A stretch of DNA of 37,136 nt, from the NCBI GenBank assembly GCA_037445375.1, contig JBBIKS010000018.1, positions 1 through 37,136 of the forward strand, given 5' to 3'. The position numbers and the translations under genes were made by a program. The notes beneath the pieces are model-generated. The model searched no databases and was not told the origin of the DNA. It worked only from the letters and a program-made list of their open reading frames with translations. Source of the stretch: DYHD01 sp037445375. GTDB taxonomy: Bacteria; Nitrospirota; Thermodesulfovibrionia; Thermodesulfovibrionales; Dissulfurispiraceae. Below are positions 8,845-17,115 of the stretch, one piece after another (the stretch's first letter is position 1; the number at the start of each line of letters is the position of its first letter).

Positions 8845-10353
8845 TCAAGGGCTGCTTAAGAACGTCCTTAACCACAGGCTCTTTGAAGGATGTCTGAGTT
8901 TCTTAAGGGCTTTTTTCTCTATCTGCCTTATTCGCTCTCTGGTCAAATTACATTCCTTGCCAACCTCCTCAAGAGTAAGAGGCATGTCACTTCCAATTCC
9001 ATATCTCTTCCTTATGACAAATTCCTCTTTGGGATGGAGTGAGGATAAAACCTTACATATACCCTCTTTTACATCGGTATTCATTGCATGTTCCAAAGGT
9101 GAGATACTGTCTTTATCCTCTATAAAATCTCCAAGCAATGCATCATCTTGAAAGCTGATTGGCGTCTCAATAGAGACCGGTTCTTTTGATATTTCGAGGA
9201 TATTTCTTATCTTTTTTAATGGAAGCTTTGATTTTTGAGCAATTTCCTCAGCTGTCGGTTCAACTCCGAATTCCTGGACAAGCTGTTTTGTCGCAGTGTT
9301 TACCCTATTGATATTATCAATCATATGGACAGGAATTCTTATTGTCCTTGATTTATCTGAAATTGCCCTGGTTATAGCCTGCCTTATCCACCATGTAGCG
9401 TAAGTGCTGAATTTATATCCTCTTCTATATTCAAACTTATCAACTGCCCTCATAAGCCCTATATTGCCTTCCTGAATAAGATCAGCAAGACAGAGACCTC
9501 TCCCAATAAATTTTTTAGCAATGCTCACAACAAGCCTGAGATTTGCTAAGATTAAAAAATTCTTTTTCTCCAAAAGCTCCGTTTCAGCTTTTTTAAGTTT
9601 TTCCAGAATTTGTTTAATATCCATCTCTCTCAACCCAATAGCGGCTTCAAGGGCTTTAATATCTTTATTTATTTTTTTAAATTCATTGGAGCCTACCTTA
9701 GTCTCATTAAGAAGTTTCTCAAGAGCATCCTTCTGATTGATAATAGTTTTAAATTCCTCCGAAAAAGAATGTGTTACATCATCTTTGAATTTAATTTTGT
9801 TTATCAGAGCAATAATTCTCTGATTGTTTTGCTGCAATTCAATCAACAATTGTTCAATTTTATCATTTTTTTTGTTATGAAGAGACGATAGTTTTTTAAA
9901 AATCTTCTCTCTCTTTGTAAAAAGGGGATTGATTGATCTAATAATCCTTTCCAATCTATTCTTTTCCTTTATCAAATCCGCACTCGCAAGTTCTTCTGCA
10001 TCGTAGATGAGTTCAGAAAGAGGTGCCTCGCCATTTTTGATAAGTTCTCCGAGAAAAATGAGCTTTTTAAGGCAAAAAGGTGTTGTAAAAATCATATCCA
10101 TTATTTCCGATTTTAACATCTCAATTTTCCTTGCAATCTCTATTTCATCTTCTCTATTTAGGAGCGGTGCAACCCCAATAGATTTCATATAAGCCTTCAT
10201 AAAATCATATTCGGCTTGTAAAACACCTTCTTGAATCTCTTTTCCAATATCTTCCTCATTATCGGCAAAAAGCAATTCTGGGGAAAAAATTGACCTGCTA
10301 TCTTCGAAATCTTCCTGATTAAAGCCTTCTTCTATACTAAATTCGTCTTTCAT
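8845..10353 (-). CDS. rpoD: RNA polymerase primary sigma factor (sigma-70)
   Basis: This 502-residue protein directs RNA polymerase to housekeeping promoters. Region 1.2 is near residues 50-80 (AYMKSIGVAPLLNREDEIEI). A large non-conserved, coiled-coil-like insertion follows at about 100-260. Regions 2.1-2.4 lie near 270-330 (DLIQEGNIGLMRAVDKF, then YKFSTYATWWIRQAITRAI), region 3 near 340-420, and the region 4 helix-turn-helix near 445-490 (LTLEEVGKE...TRERIRQIEKKALKKLRHP). The autoinhibitory region 1.1 seems reduced to a short acidic N-terminus. It starts 74 bp after the dnaG stop, matching the classic dnaG-rpoD macromolecular synthesis arrangement. The large insertion plus the position next to dnaG argue for the primary sigma factor, not an alternative one. 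Confidence 0.95.
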   Translation of the reverse strand: MKDEFSIEEGFNQEDFEDSRSIFSPELLFADNEEDIGKEIQEGVLQAEYDFMKAYMKSIGVAPLLNREDEIEIARKIEMLKSEIMDMIFTTPFCLKKLIFLGELIKNGEAPLSELIYDAEELASADLIKEKNRLERIIRSINPLFTKREKIFKKLSSLHNKKNDKIEQLLIELQQNNQRIIALINKIKFKDDVTHSFSEEFKTIINQKDALEKLLNETKVGSNEFKKINKDIKALEAAIGLREMDIKQILEKLKKAETELLEKKNFLILANLRLVVSIAKKFIGRGLCLADLIQEGNIGLMRAVDKFEYRRGYKFSTYATWWIRQAITRAISDKSRTIRIPVHMIDNINRVNTATKQLVQEFGVEPTAEEIAQKSKLPLKKIRNILEISKEPVSIETPISFQDDALLGDFIEDKDSISPLEHAMNTDVKEGICKVLSSLHPKEEFVIRKRYGIGSDMPLTLEEVGKECNLTRERIRQIEKKALKKLRHPSKSLWLRTFLSSP

Positions 10354-10427
10354 CCTGTTTCCCTTATTTTCCTGCCGCTAACAAAGCACAAAGTATCGGG
10401 CAAATTGATTTATTCACTAACAATGAC

Positions 10428-12158
10428 TCACAAACCTTTTTGAGATAGTAATCTGTTTTTTTTAGTAAGTAATACATGAAGCAATGCCAAATCCTCTTTC
10501 TCTGTTGCTTGAAGAATTTGTTTTTCCACTTCCTTGATTTTGATTGCCTTCGTATAGCTTTCTACAATTTCATCAATAAATTCAAGATCAATTTCCGAAT
10601 CCACCGAAAACCCTGTTATCAAATTATGTTCATCTGCACAACAAACACTTAATAGCCCCTCCAAATTAAACCCTTGCTCACTGTTGATCATTAAAAAAGT
10701 TATCTTTTCAAATATCCCCTTAATCAATGGATTTTCAATTTTTTGGTGGTCAATATGATTTATAATTTTAGAGCAATTATAAGGGGACGATAAAGCAATT
10801 TTGAGAAGCATTTTTTCATCTTCGTTTGGAACATTCATCATCAGCGGTGTAACTTTTTGTAATATGTCTTCTTTTTTTACATTGAGTTTATGCTTAGAAG
10901 CCTTTTCCATAATACCCTTCAATTCCTGTCTAAGCGTTAATTCATTTAACTCGGAAAGCCCTGATAACTCAGTAATTATCTGATCCCTAAGCAGCGAATC
11001 AGAACATGAAGACAGTATAGACAATATATATCTTACACCGTCAAGCCTATTTTTTTCATAAAGACTTAGAATAAATTCAACGGGCTTTTTTGCTCGAGAC
11101 ATATATCTCTTAAGCTGTTCCCCGCCATATTTTCTTAGAAAGGTGTCCGGGTCTTCCCCTTTAGGAAGCAGTAGGATTTTGACAATCAATGCCTCTGAGA
11201 GAATAAGTTCAATCGACCTCTTTGCCGCGGCAATGCCTGCAGAATCACCATCAAATAATAAAAGAATTTTATCTGATAACCTTTTAATTCTTCCCAATTG
11301 ATCATTTGTAAGAGCAGTTCCTAATGGCGCAATAGCATTATCAAAAGTAAACTGATGACATATTATTGTATCGAAATAACCCTCAACAATTATCGAATAT
11401 CCCTTTTTATTTATTGAATTTTTTGCAAAATTTATGCCATAACAATTTTCCCCTTTTCTAAAGATAACGCTATCAGCAGAATTAATATACTTAGGGATTT
11501 CTTTTGAAGATGATAATGTCCGACCTCCAAAAGCGATACACTTACCCCTGATGTCAAAAATCGGGAACATTAGCCTGTACCTGAAAAAATCATGATATCT
11601 TCTGTCATATAATACAGCTAAACTCGATGCCTTAATATCTCGCTCATCAAACCCCTGCTTCGATAAGTGAGCGAAAAGCGAATCCCTTTCATTTTCTGCA
11701 AAACCCAAAGAAAATCTTTCGATAAATTCTTCCTTAATTCCCCTTTCCTTCAAATATGAGCGAGCCTGACTCGATTTCTGCAAACAATTTTTGTAGAAAG
11801 TTACCGCTTCTGCGTTGATTGAATAAAGCTTCTCTTTTTGGTTCTTTTTGAATTCAGATATCTTTTGGGTCGTCTTGATCTCGATGCCGGCTCTATCAGC
11901 GAGAAATGAAACTGCATCTGAAAAAGTCATATTCTCATAATTTATAATAAAGGTGAATATATCTCCTCCTTTATTACAACCAAAACAATGAAATATCTGT
12001 TTTGAAGGGCTAACCATAAAAGAAGGCGTTTTTTCAGAATGGAAAGGGCATAATCCCTTTAGATTCTGACCAGACCGTTTGAGGTCAACATATTCTGAGA
12101 TTAGATCAACAATATCAATTTTAGTTCTAATCTCTTGTGTAAGTTCATCAAATTTCAT
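10428..12158 (-). CDS. dnaG: DNA primase
   Basis: DnaG makes RNA primers at the replication fork with DnaB. The 576-residue protein has an N-terminal CHC2 zinc-binding domain with C37, H40, C58 and C61 (CPFH...CFGC). A central TOPRIM catalytic domain holds IVEGYFDTI near residue 260 and LLFDGDSAG near residue 300. A divergent C-terminal helicase-binding region follows. Length is normal for the family. It is the first gene of a minus-strand cluster followed by rpoD, a tRNA and a zinc-ribbon gene. rpsU, which precedes dnaG in enterobacteria, is absent. The divergent neighbour is truA. Confidence 0.96.
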   Translation of the reverse strand: MKFDELTQEIRTKIDIVDLISEYVDLKRSGQNLKGLCPFHSEKTPSFMVSPSKQIFHCFGCNKGGDIFTFIINYENMTFSDAVSFLADRAGIEIKTTQKISEFKKNQKEKLYSINAEAVTFYKNCLQKSSQARSYLKERGIKEEFIERFSLGFAENERDSLFAHLSKQGFDERDIKASSLAVLYDRRYHDFFRYRLMFPIFDIRGKCIAFGGRTLSSSKEIPKYINSADSVIFRKGENCYGINFAKNSINKKGYSIIVEGYFDTIICHQFTFDNAIAPLGTALTNDQLGRIKRLSDKILLLFDGDSAGIAAAKRSIELILSEALIVKILLLPKGEDPDTFLRKYGGEQLKRYMSRAKKPVEFILSLYEKNRLDGVRYILSILSSCSDSLLRDQIITELSGLSELNELTLRQELKGIMEKASKHKLNVKKEDILQKVTPLMMNVPNEDEKMLLKIALSSPYNCSKIINHIDHQKIENPLIKGIFEKITFLMINSEQGFNLEGLLSVCCADEHNLITGFSVDSEIDLEFIDEIVESYTKAIKIKEVEKQILQATEKEDLALLHVLLTKKNRLLSQKGL

Positions 12159-12459
12159 AATTAAGAACCAAATTTAACCATAAAATTAAGATTATAAAAG
12201 ACAATATGCTTAATTCAACATTGCGCGAGATAAGAGCGATGTAGCAAAAAAATTATGAAAATTATCTATGCTTGCTATAGTATAAGTCAATTAAAAATTC
12301 AGTGCTAATTTTTTATTATATAATTTAGAAAATTTTTAGCTGACAATGCTAATCTTATCAAAAATTCATCAATAATTATTGGAAATCAACCGACTTGGGG
12401 TATTGGCAATAATGAGTTAGAGGTTTTATAAGCTATCTCTTTATGATAAACTATTTTGT
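12159..12459. other. Intergenic region between divergent dnaG and truA
   Basis: This 301-bp AT-rich stretch must carry the dnaG promoter (minus) and the truA promoter (plus). A TATAGTATAA segment at about 12276-12286 reads as a -10-like box on either strand, but no convincing -35 partner is seen. No coding sequence, repeat or terminator was found. Confidence 0.45.
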
Positions 12460-13239
12460 ATGAGAAATATTAGCTTAAATATACAATACGATGGCACTAA
12501 TTATAATGGATGGCAGGTTCAATCATGCAATAATAGTAATATTATTACTATACAAGGCGTACTTAAAGGTGCAATTTATAAATTAACGGGGCAGCATTGC
12601 GAGGTCACTGCAGCAGGCAGAACAGATGCAGGGGTTCACGCTTTATCCCAGATTGCTTCTTTTAAAACTACTTCTGAACTCACAGCAGAGGTTATGCAAA
12701 AGGCATTAAATGCTAATCTGCCTTATGATATAAGAATTCTGGGAGTTATAGATAAAGACATGGCTTTCAACGCTCGTTTTGATGCAAAAAGCAAGGTTTA
12801 TTGCTATATAATATCTAATCTATCGGTGGTTTCTCCCTTTCTGTCAAGATATTCTTGGAATATTCCTTATAAATTGGATATTGATGCGATGATTTCCACA
12901 GTTCGATTTTTGATAGGAAAATACGATTTTTCTTCATTCAGAGGAAGCGGCTGCGGAGCACGAAATACTCAAAGAACTATACTCTCAATTTCCATTGAAG
13001 CTCTTGATAAAATTGATTTCATGACATTTTCACTAAAAGGTAATTTTATAAAAATCAGCGTGGAGGCAGATTCTTTTTTAAGGCACATGGTAAGAAATTT
13101 AGTAGGAACGGTCTTGGAGGTTGGAAGAAAAAGATGGAAGCCAGAAGATATGGAAAAAATATTATCATCCAAAGATAGAAGGCTTGCAGGTCAAACAGCG
13201 CCAGCAAGAGGATTGTTCCTGGAAAAAATTAATTACTAA
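12460..13239 (+). CDS. truA: tRNA pseudouridine(38-40) synthase
   Basis: TruA isomerises uridines 38-40 in the anticodon arm of many tRNAs. The protein is 259 residues, typical for the family. The catalytic Asp56 lies in the signature AAGRTDAGVHAL. The second conserved block, SFLRHMVRNLVGTVLEVGR, is near residues 205-223. The N-terminal IQYDGTNYNGWQ is also characteristic. The ATG at 12460 opens the conserved N-terminus; no strong ribosome-binding site is seen before it. The gene is convergent with the DksA-like gene, and the two overlap by 4 bases (13236-13239), sharing part of their stop codons. No terminator can therefore separate the two transcripts in the usual way. Confidence 0.96.
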   Translation: MRNISLNIQYDGTNYNGWQVQSCNNSNIITIQGVLKGAIYKLTGQHCEVTAAGRTDAGVHALSQIASFKTTSELTAEVMQKALNANLPYDIRILGVIDKDMAFNARFDAKSKVYCYIISNLSVVSPFLSRYSWNIPYKLDIDAMISTVRFLIGKYDFSSFRGSGCGARNTQRTILSISIEALDKIDFMTFSLKGNFIKISVEADSFLRHMVRNLVGTVLEVGRKRWKPEDMEKILSSKDRRLAGQTAPARGLFLEKINY

Positions 13240-13673
13240 TGCATATCTTCTGATTGTTTTATCTTGTCGAAAATTTCCTTTTTTTCTTGACAGTCCCTGC
13301 AGTATGTTGCGAAAGGGATTATTTTTATCCGCTCAACGCTTATTTCATCACCGCAGTCCTCGCACATACCGTATGTACCCTCCTTTAATTTACGCAGCGC
13401 CTCATCAATTTTAATAAGTGTATCTCTGTGGGCAGAAAGCTGCTTTAGGCTGATGTCTTCTGAAAGATCTACAAATGACAAATCGCCATCATCCAAAACA
13501 CTCTCCACGATCTGTTTTTTTTCGCCTTCTTTAAATTTCCTAATCTCATTCTTTGCTTCTTTGATTATATCTTCACGCATCTTAATCAAAAGTTTTTTGA
13601 GGTTTTCTTTTCTAATATTTTCATCATTTTTAGTTTCAGCTTCAGTCTTTTTTCGCTGCCGGCTGTCTGCCAT
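13236..13673 (-). CDS. DksA/TraR-type C4 zinc-finger protein
   Basis: The 145-residue protein has a long charged N-terminal helical part (residues ~1-85). A C4 zinc finger follows near residues 103-130: CEDCG, then 17-18 residues, then CRDC. This is the DksA/TraR family, whose members bind the RNA polymerase secondary channel and modulate transcription with ppGpp. The acidic tip DGDLSFVDLSED sits where DksA has its coiled-coil tip. Whether it is a true DksA or one of the shorter paralogues cannot be settled here. The start is supported by AAGGGGTG about 5-8 bases upstream of ATG. It lies 100 bp after the frr stop codon on the same strand and overlaps the truA stop by 4 bases. Confidence 0.88.
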   Translation of the reverse strand: MADSRQRKKTEAETKNDENIRKENLKKLLIKMREDIIKEAKNEIRKFKEGEKKQIVESVLDDGDLSFVDLSEDISLKQLSAHRDTLIKIDEALRKLKEGTYGMCEDCGDEISVERIKIIPFATYCRDCQEKKEIFDKIKQSEDMH

Positions 13674-13773
13674 AACACACCCCTTTTTTAACAGGTCATA
13701 TTGTCAAAATCAACCACGAAAAACAGAGAAAAACTCTATGTCCTGTGCGATTAATTGCATTATTCAAATATCT

Positions 13774-14328
13774 CTATACTTCCATAATCTCTTTTTCTTT
13801 ATTAAGAATAACCTCCTCAACCTTGCCAATGAAAGAGTCAGTTATTTTCTGAATCTCTACCTGAAGCCTCTTTACATCATCCTCGCTGAGATGATTTTCT
13901 TTTTCGTCTTTTTTTAGTTCGTCGTTTATATCCCTTCTTATATTTCTAATGGCTACACGCGCTTCTTCAGCCTTTTTCCTGACAACCTTCACAAGTTGTT
14001 TCCTGCGCTCCTCTGTGAGCATCGGGATAACAATTCTTATAATCCTTCCATCATTCATAGGAGTAAGCCCAAGGTCAGATTTCATGATAGCTTTCTCAAT
14101 TGCAGATATAAGTTTCTGTTCCCACGGCTGAATCGCGATCTGCCTGCTGTCAGGAATGCCAAGTGTTGCAACCTGACTCAATGGAACGAGGGAACCGTAA
14201 TAATCAACGACGATTCCATCTAACAAGGCTAAAGAAGCCCTCCCTGTTCTTATAGAAGCAAGTTCCTTCTTAAGGGCATTAATTGTTCCATTCATCCGTT
14301 CATTTGTCTTTTTTTTCAAATCTTGCAT
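13774..14328 (-). CDS. frr: Ribosome recycling factor
   Basis: RRF splits post-termination ribosomes together with EF-G. With the start at 14328 the protein is 184 residues, matching the family's ~185. I chose this ATG because GTGGGG stands six bases before it. A GTG four codons upstream is possible but lies inside that ribosome-binding sequence. Signature segments are IRTGRASLALLDGI (near residue 27), the PLSQVATLGIPDSRQIAIQPW block, and RRDINDELKK. It ends the rpsB-tsf-pyrH-frr operon. The 264-bp gap after pyrH is unusually long for this operon and contains a structured segment described separately. Confidence 0.96.
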   Translation of the reverse strand: MQDLKKKTNERMNGTINALKKELASIRTGRASLALLDGIVVDYYGSLVPLSQVATLGIPDSRQIAIQPWEQKLISAIEKAIMKSDLGLTPMNDGRIIRIVIPMLTEERRKQLVKVVRKKAEEARVAIRNIRRDINDELKKDEKENHLSEDDVKRLQVEIQKITDSFIGKVEEVILNKEKEIMEV

Positions 14329-14403
14329 TATTAACCCCACTTTTATTATTTAGATCAAGTTTTAAGTTTGAAAAAACACAATCTATTGAATAAAGAACGA
14401 TAG

Positions 14404-14551
14404 GGAGCCCAAATCCCGATATATAAACATACCAAAACAAATCAGGAGAGCCACCTGCCTGCATTGCACGGCAGATGGCTCTCCTAAGCATGTCACCCTT
14501 TTAAACAGGACTGACGCCTGATTTGCCTTTTCTATAGCAGGATTGGGGTTA
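14404..14551 (-). ncRNA. Unidentified structured RNA candidate between pyrH and frr
   Basis: Three nested pairings are visible on the minus strand. The inner hairpin (14444-14485) has 16-bp arms with one mismatch, core AGGAGAGCCA/TGGCTCTCCT plus CTGCC/GGCAG, around a 10-base loop. Outside it, CAAATCAGG (14517-14525) can pair with CCTGATTTG (14438-14446), competing for three bases of the inner stem. Farther out, CCCAATCC pairs with GGATTTGGG with one bulge. It lies inside an operon, before frr. I compared it by eye with c-di-GMP-I, cobalamin and THF riboswitch cores and none fits. It could be a cis-acting leader, an attenuator or a mobile hairpin element. Confidence 0.4.
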
Positions 14552-14592
14552 ATTATCAGTACAAAAAATTTCTTGGATTTTTTCATCTTTTT

Positions 14593-15345
14593 TTATATTT
14601 TCTCACTTCTAACAAGCGTGCCTAACTTACCGCCATAGATTATCTCTTTAATGCTGTCCTTGTTTTTAAGGCTAAATACAATTATCGGGATATTATTTTC
14701 TTTGCATAGCGTTATAGCAGTTGCGTCCATGACTCTTAAATTATATTTTAATACATCAAAGTGTGATATTACATCAAACTTCTTTGCGGAAGGGTCTTTT
14801 AGGGGATCGGCTGTATATACTCCATCAACCTTTGTGCCTTTGAGAATTACTTCAGCGCCTATTTCAATGGCACGCAGTGCAGCAGCAGTATCTGTAGTAA
14901 AGTAAGGATTGCCCGTTCCTGCGGCAAATATTACCACTCGACCCTTTTCAAGATGTCTTATAGCCTTTCTTCTAATATAAGATTCAGCTAATGCCTTCAT
15001 TTCAATTGCAGACTGAACCCTTGTTTGCAGACCTGTCTGTTCTATTGCGTTTTGAAGGGCAAGGGCATTTATAACTGTTGCCAGCATACCCATGTAATCG
15101 GCTGAGGCTCTTTCAATTCCCTTCAAGGAGGCTTCAACACCCCTAAAAATATTGCCTCCCCCAATTACTATTGCTACCTGCACACCTATATCAACGATTT
15201 TTTTTATCTCAGACGCAATGAACACAGCGGTAGCAGGGTCAATACCATACCCCTTATCGCCCATAAGAGCTTCTCCGCTCAATTTTAATAGAATCCTTCT
15301 ATAAAAAAGCTTGATTTTCGGGTCGTCTTGCTTTGTTTTTTTCAT
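14593..15345 (-). CDS. pyrH: UMP kinase
   Basis: PyrH phosphorylates UMP to UDP in pyrimidine synthesis; the bacterial enzyme belongs to the amino-acid kinase fold. The 250-residue protein has the N-terminal RILLKLSGEALMG motif (residues 18-30), VAIVIGGGNIFRG (near 58-70), the substrate segment MDATAITLCKENN and the ATP-binding region FAAGTGNPYFTTDTAAALRA. All are complete. Its start codon overlaps the tsf stop codon by one base (TAATG), implying translational coupling. The extra N-terminal stretch (about 15 lysine-rich residues) before the conserved core is slightly longer than usual. frr follows after a structured gap. Confidence 0.97.
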   Translation of the reverse strand: MKKTKQDDPKIKLFYRRILLKLSGEALMGDKGYGIDPATAVFIASEIKKIVDIGVQVAIVIGGGNIFRGVEASLKGIERASADYMGMLATVINALALQNAIEQTGLQTRVQSAIEMKALAESYIRRKAIRHLEKGRVVIFAAGTGNPYFTTDTAAALRAIEIGAEVILKGTKVDGVYTADPLKDPSAKKFDVISHFDVLKYNLRVMDATAITLCKENNIPIIVFSLKNKDSIKEIIYGGKLGTLVRSEKI

Positions 15346-15962
15346 TATTGCTGAGCTTCTGTTTCCTGAAGTCCTTCACCCAATTGGAATCTGACAAATC
15401 TTCTCAAAACAATATTCTCTCCCAATTTAGCAACCTTCTCGGTAATCAAATCTTTGATTTTTTGTTTTTGTTCTGTATCTTTTATAAAGATTTGTTCAGT
15501 AAGGCAATTCTCGCTAAAAAATTTCTCGAGCTTTCCTTCGACAATCTTATCAACTATATTAGCTGGTTTATTTGTAACTTGGGCTTTATAAATCTCTCTT
15601 TCCCTTTCCTTAACAGCTTCTGGAACATCATCTGCCGACAAATACAAGGGATTTGCTGCAGCAATGTGCATTGCTATATCCTTTACGAGATTTCTAAAAT
15701 CATCGGTGCGAGCAACAAAATCAGTTTCACAATTGACCTCGACCAATACACCTATTTTATCCATATGTATATAGGAACCAATTGTTCCCTCTGATGCCTT
15801 CCTGCCAGACTTTTTGGATGCAGCCGCAAGCCCTTTTTGTCTCAGCCAGTCTATTGCTTTTTCTAAATCTCCCTGAGACTCCGAAAGGGCGCGCTTGCAG
15901 TCCATCAGGCCAGAGCCGGTTCTTTCTCGTAATTCTTTGACCATGTTAGCTGAAATTGTCAT
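15345..15962 (-). CDS. tsf: Elongation factor Ts
   Basis: EF-Ts exchanges GDP for GTP on EF-Tu. The protein is 205 residues, the short form found in many bacteria outside the gammaproteobacteria. The N-terminal UBA-like domain has VKELRERTGSGLMDCKRAL (residues 9-27), and the EF-Tu contact motif appears as VEVNCETDFVARTDDF (near 73-88). It starts within the end of rpsB (ATGA-type overlap, 4 bases) and its stop overlaps the pyrH start by one base. These overlaps support tight coupling in the rpsB-tsf-pyrH-frr operon. Confidence 0.97.
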   Translation of the reverse strand: MTISANMVKELRERTGSGLMDCKRALSESQGDLEKAIDWLRQKGLAAASKKSGRKASEGTIGSYIHMDKIGVLVEVNCETDFVARTDDFRNLVKDIAMHIAAANPLYLSADDVPEAVKEREREIYKAQVTNKPANIVDKIVEGKLEKFFSENCLTEQIFIKDTEQKQKIKDLITEKVAKLGENIVLRRFVRFQLGEGLQETEAQQ

Positions 15963-16756
15963 TGGGCAACCTCCTTGAGTGCTGTCTCAACTTCGGCTTC
16001 CTGCATAATTTTTTCCGCTATTGCACTTTTTTCTGTCTCTTCCTCAAGGCTCTTTGAGAGAATACCTTTGCCCTCAAGAAATGCATTAGCCATTTTTGAT
16101 GAAATGAGTTTAATTGCTCTTATTGCATCATCATTACCTGGGACAACATAATCTACTTCGTCAGGGTCACAGTTTGTATCAACAACGGCTACTATCGGTA
16201 TAGAGAGTCTTTTAGCTTCGGCTATCGCGATTCTTTCTTTTCTTGGGTCAATCACAAAAATGGCTCCTGGCAACCCCTGCATCTCCTTGATTCCGCTCAA
16301 ATTCTTTTCGAGTTTTATCCTTTCCTTTTCAAGTTGGGATACTTCTTTCTTGGTTATACGATTATAAGTGCCGTCCTCTTTCATTGTCTCAATCTTTTTA
16401 AGCTGTTCTATGCTTTTCCTAACAGTTAGAAAGTTTGTAAGCATGCCGCCAAGCCATCTGTTGTTTACATAAAATGCACCTGACCTAACAGCTTCTTCAT
16501 AAATGGAGTCCTGCGCCTGTTTCTTTGTGCCGACAAAAAGAAGTGATCTGCCCTCAGTCGCCATATTTCTAATAAAAGCATATGCTTCTTCAAGCCCTCT
16601 TAATGTTTTTTGCAAATCGATTATATGTATACCATTTCTTTCCCCAAAAATGTATCTCTTCATTTTGGGATTCCAAATTTTTACTTGATGTCCAAAATGG
16701 ACTCCTGACTCCAGCAATTCCTTCATTGTTACAACACCCACTTTTCTTACCTCCAT
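15959..16756 (-). CDS. rpsB: 30S ribosomal protein S2
   Basis: S2 is needed for late 30S assembly and binds S1. The 265-residue protein carries MKELLESGVHFGHQ, WNPKMKRYIFGERNGIHIIDL, RWLGGMLTNF and PIVAVVDTNCDPDEVDY, all family signatures. Start choice is open. ATG at 16756 has AAGGA about 8 bases upstream. GTG at 16741 has a better GGAGG eight bases upstream and would give a 260-residue protein starting MGVVTMKELL. It is the first gene of the rpsB-tsf-pyrH-frr operon, with a sigma-70-like promoter and a leader hairpin upstream. Confidence 0.96.
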   Translation of the reverse strand: MEVRKVGVVTMKELLESGVHFGHQVKIWNPKMKRYIFGERNGIHIIDLQKTLRGLEEAYAFIRNMATEGRSLLFVGTKKQAQDSIYEEAVRSGAFYVNNRWLGGMLTNFLTVRKSIEQLKKIETMKEDGTYNRITKKEVSQLEKERIKLEKNLSGIKEMQGLPGAIFVIDPRKERIAIAEAKRLSIPIVAVVDTNCDPDEVDYVVPGNDDAIRAIKLISSKMANAFLEGKGILSKSLEEETEKSAIAEKIMQEAEVETALKEVAQ

Positions 16757-16793
16757 GGTTTTTCCTTCGCCTTTATCTCTTTAACCCGTATCG

Positions 16794-16821
16794 GCAAACT
16801 AATTACTGCCGAATAGTTTGC
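16794..16821 (-). promoter_or_regulatory. Hairpin in the rpsB mRNA leader
   Basis: A perfect 8-bp inverted repeat (GCAAACTA / TAGTTTGC) encloses 12 bases. A second, overlapping 5-bp pairing (CGGCA/TGCCG) is mutually exclusive with it. Its place between the likely promoter and the rpsB start suggests an S2 autoregulatory leader, as known for rpsB in other bacteria, but no match to a described S2-leader consensus was checked. Confidence 0.4.
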
Positions 16822-16873
16822 GAATAGGGACCATCAGAGACTTTTAATAAGGCGTATGTTTTTTGAAGCTAAT

Positions 16874-16903
16874 AGAATATCACAAAATCAGCAAGCCTTT
16901 CAA
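16874..16903 (-). promoter_or_regulatory. Probable sigma-70 promoter of the rpsB operon
   Basis: On the minus strand TTGAAA (16898-16903) is followed after 18 bp by TATTCT (16874-16879). It lies about 118 bp upstream of the rpsB start, leaving a leader that contains the hairpin at 16794-16821. Both hexamers are one or two bases from consensus. Confidence 0.4.
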
Positions 16904-16934
16904 CAAATCTGCCATCGTCATGAATATGACTAAA

Positions 16935-16955
16935 ATAGAGTCTGTTTATAAACTA
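16935..16955 (+). repeat. Solitary end of the TAGTGTCTGTTTATAAA element family
   Basis: ATAGAGTCTGTTTATAAAC matches the terminal repeats of the miniature elements further right. A CACCCTCCCCTGAAGGG run follows at 16965-16981, the same internal motif as in the element at 22393-22537. No opposite end is seen, so this is a truncated copy. It lies just upstream of the IS4-type transposase remnant, in the 828-bp gap between rpsB and hemE. Confidence 0.5.
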
Positions 16956-17090
16956 CCTATTCAGCACCCTCCCCTGAAGGGCTAATTATGTTCCACATTT
17001 TTTACTGAACACAGGGGGTATATATCTGATACACTGACTACATGGTCATATGCGGCAGGGAATTTATGACTCAAGATGTGGATTTAGCCG

Positions 17091-17113
17091 TAGCTTGCTG
17101 CGGGGAGGTTCAT
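17091..17113 (+). repeat. Copy of a dispersed palindromic repeat (GCTTGCTGCGGGGAGGTTCA)
   Basis: The core GTAGCTTGCTGCGGGGAGG plus TTCA recurs at 22279-22299 and 34465-34484, and in weaker form at 34315-34344. In the better copies the core forms a hairpin CCCCGCAGC-TT-GCTGCGGGG. The layout resembles REP sequences. Here it abuts the 5' edge of the transposase remnant. Confidence 0.55.
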
Positions 17114-17115
17114 TA

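Noticed and set aside
14404..14551. c-di-GMP-I (GEMM) riboswitch
   Set aside because: The GGCAAA stretch is suggestive, but the invariant core (GACGCAAAGCC and the receptor stem) is absent.
14383..14586. Small protein gene after pyrH (67 codons, MKKSKKFFVLIINPN...)
   Set aside because: The frame runs straight through the nested inverted repeats, has no ribosome-binding site, and its latter part reflects the hairpin. A structured RNA explains it better, though a short leader peptide is not excluded.
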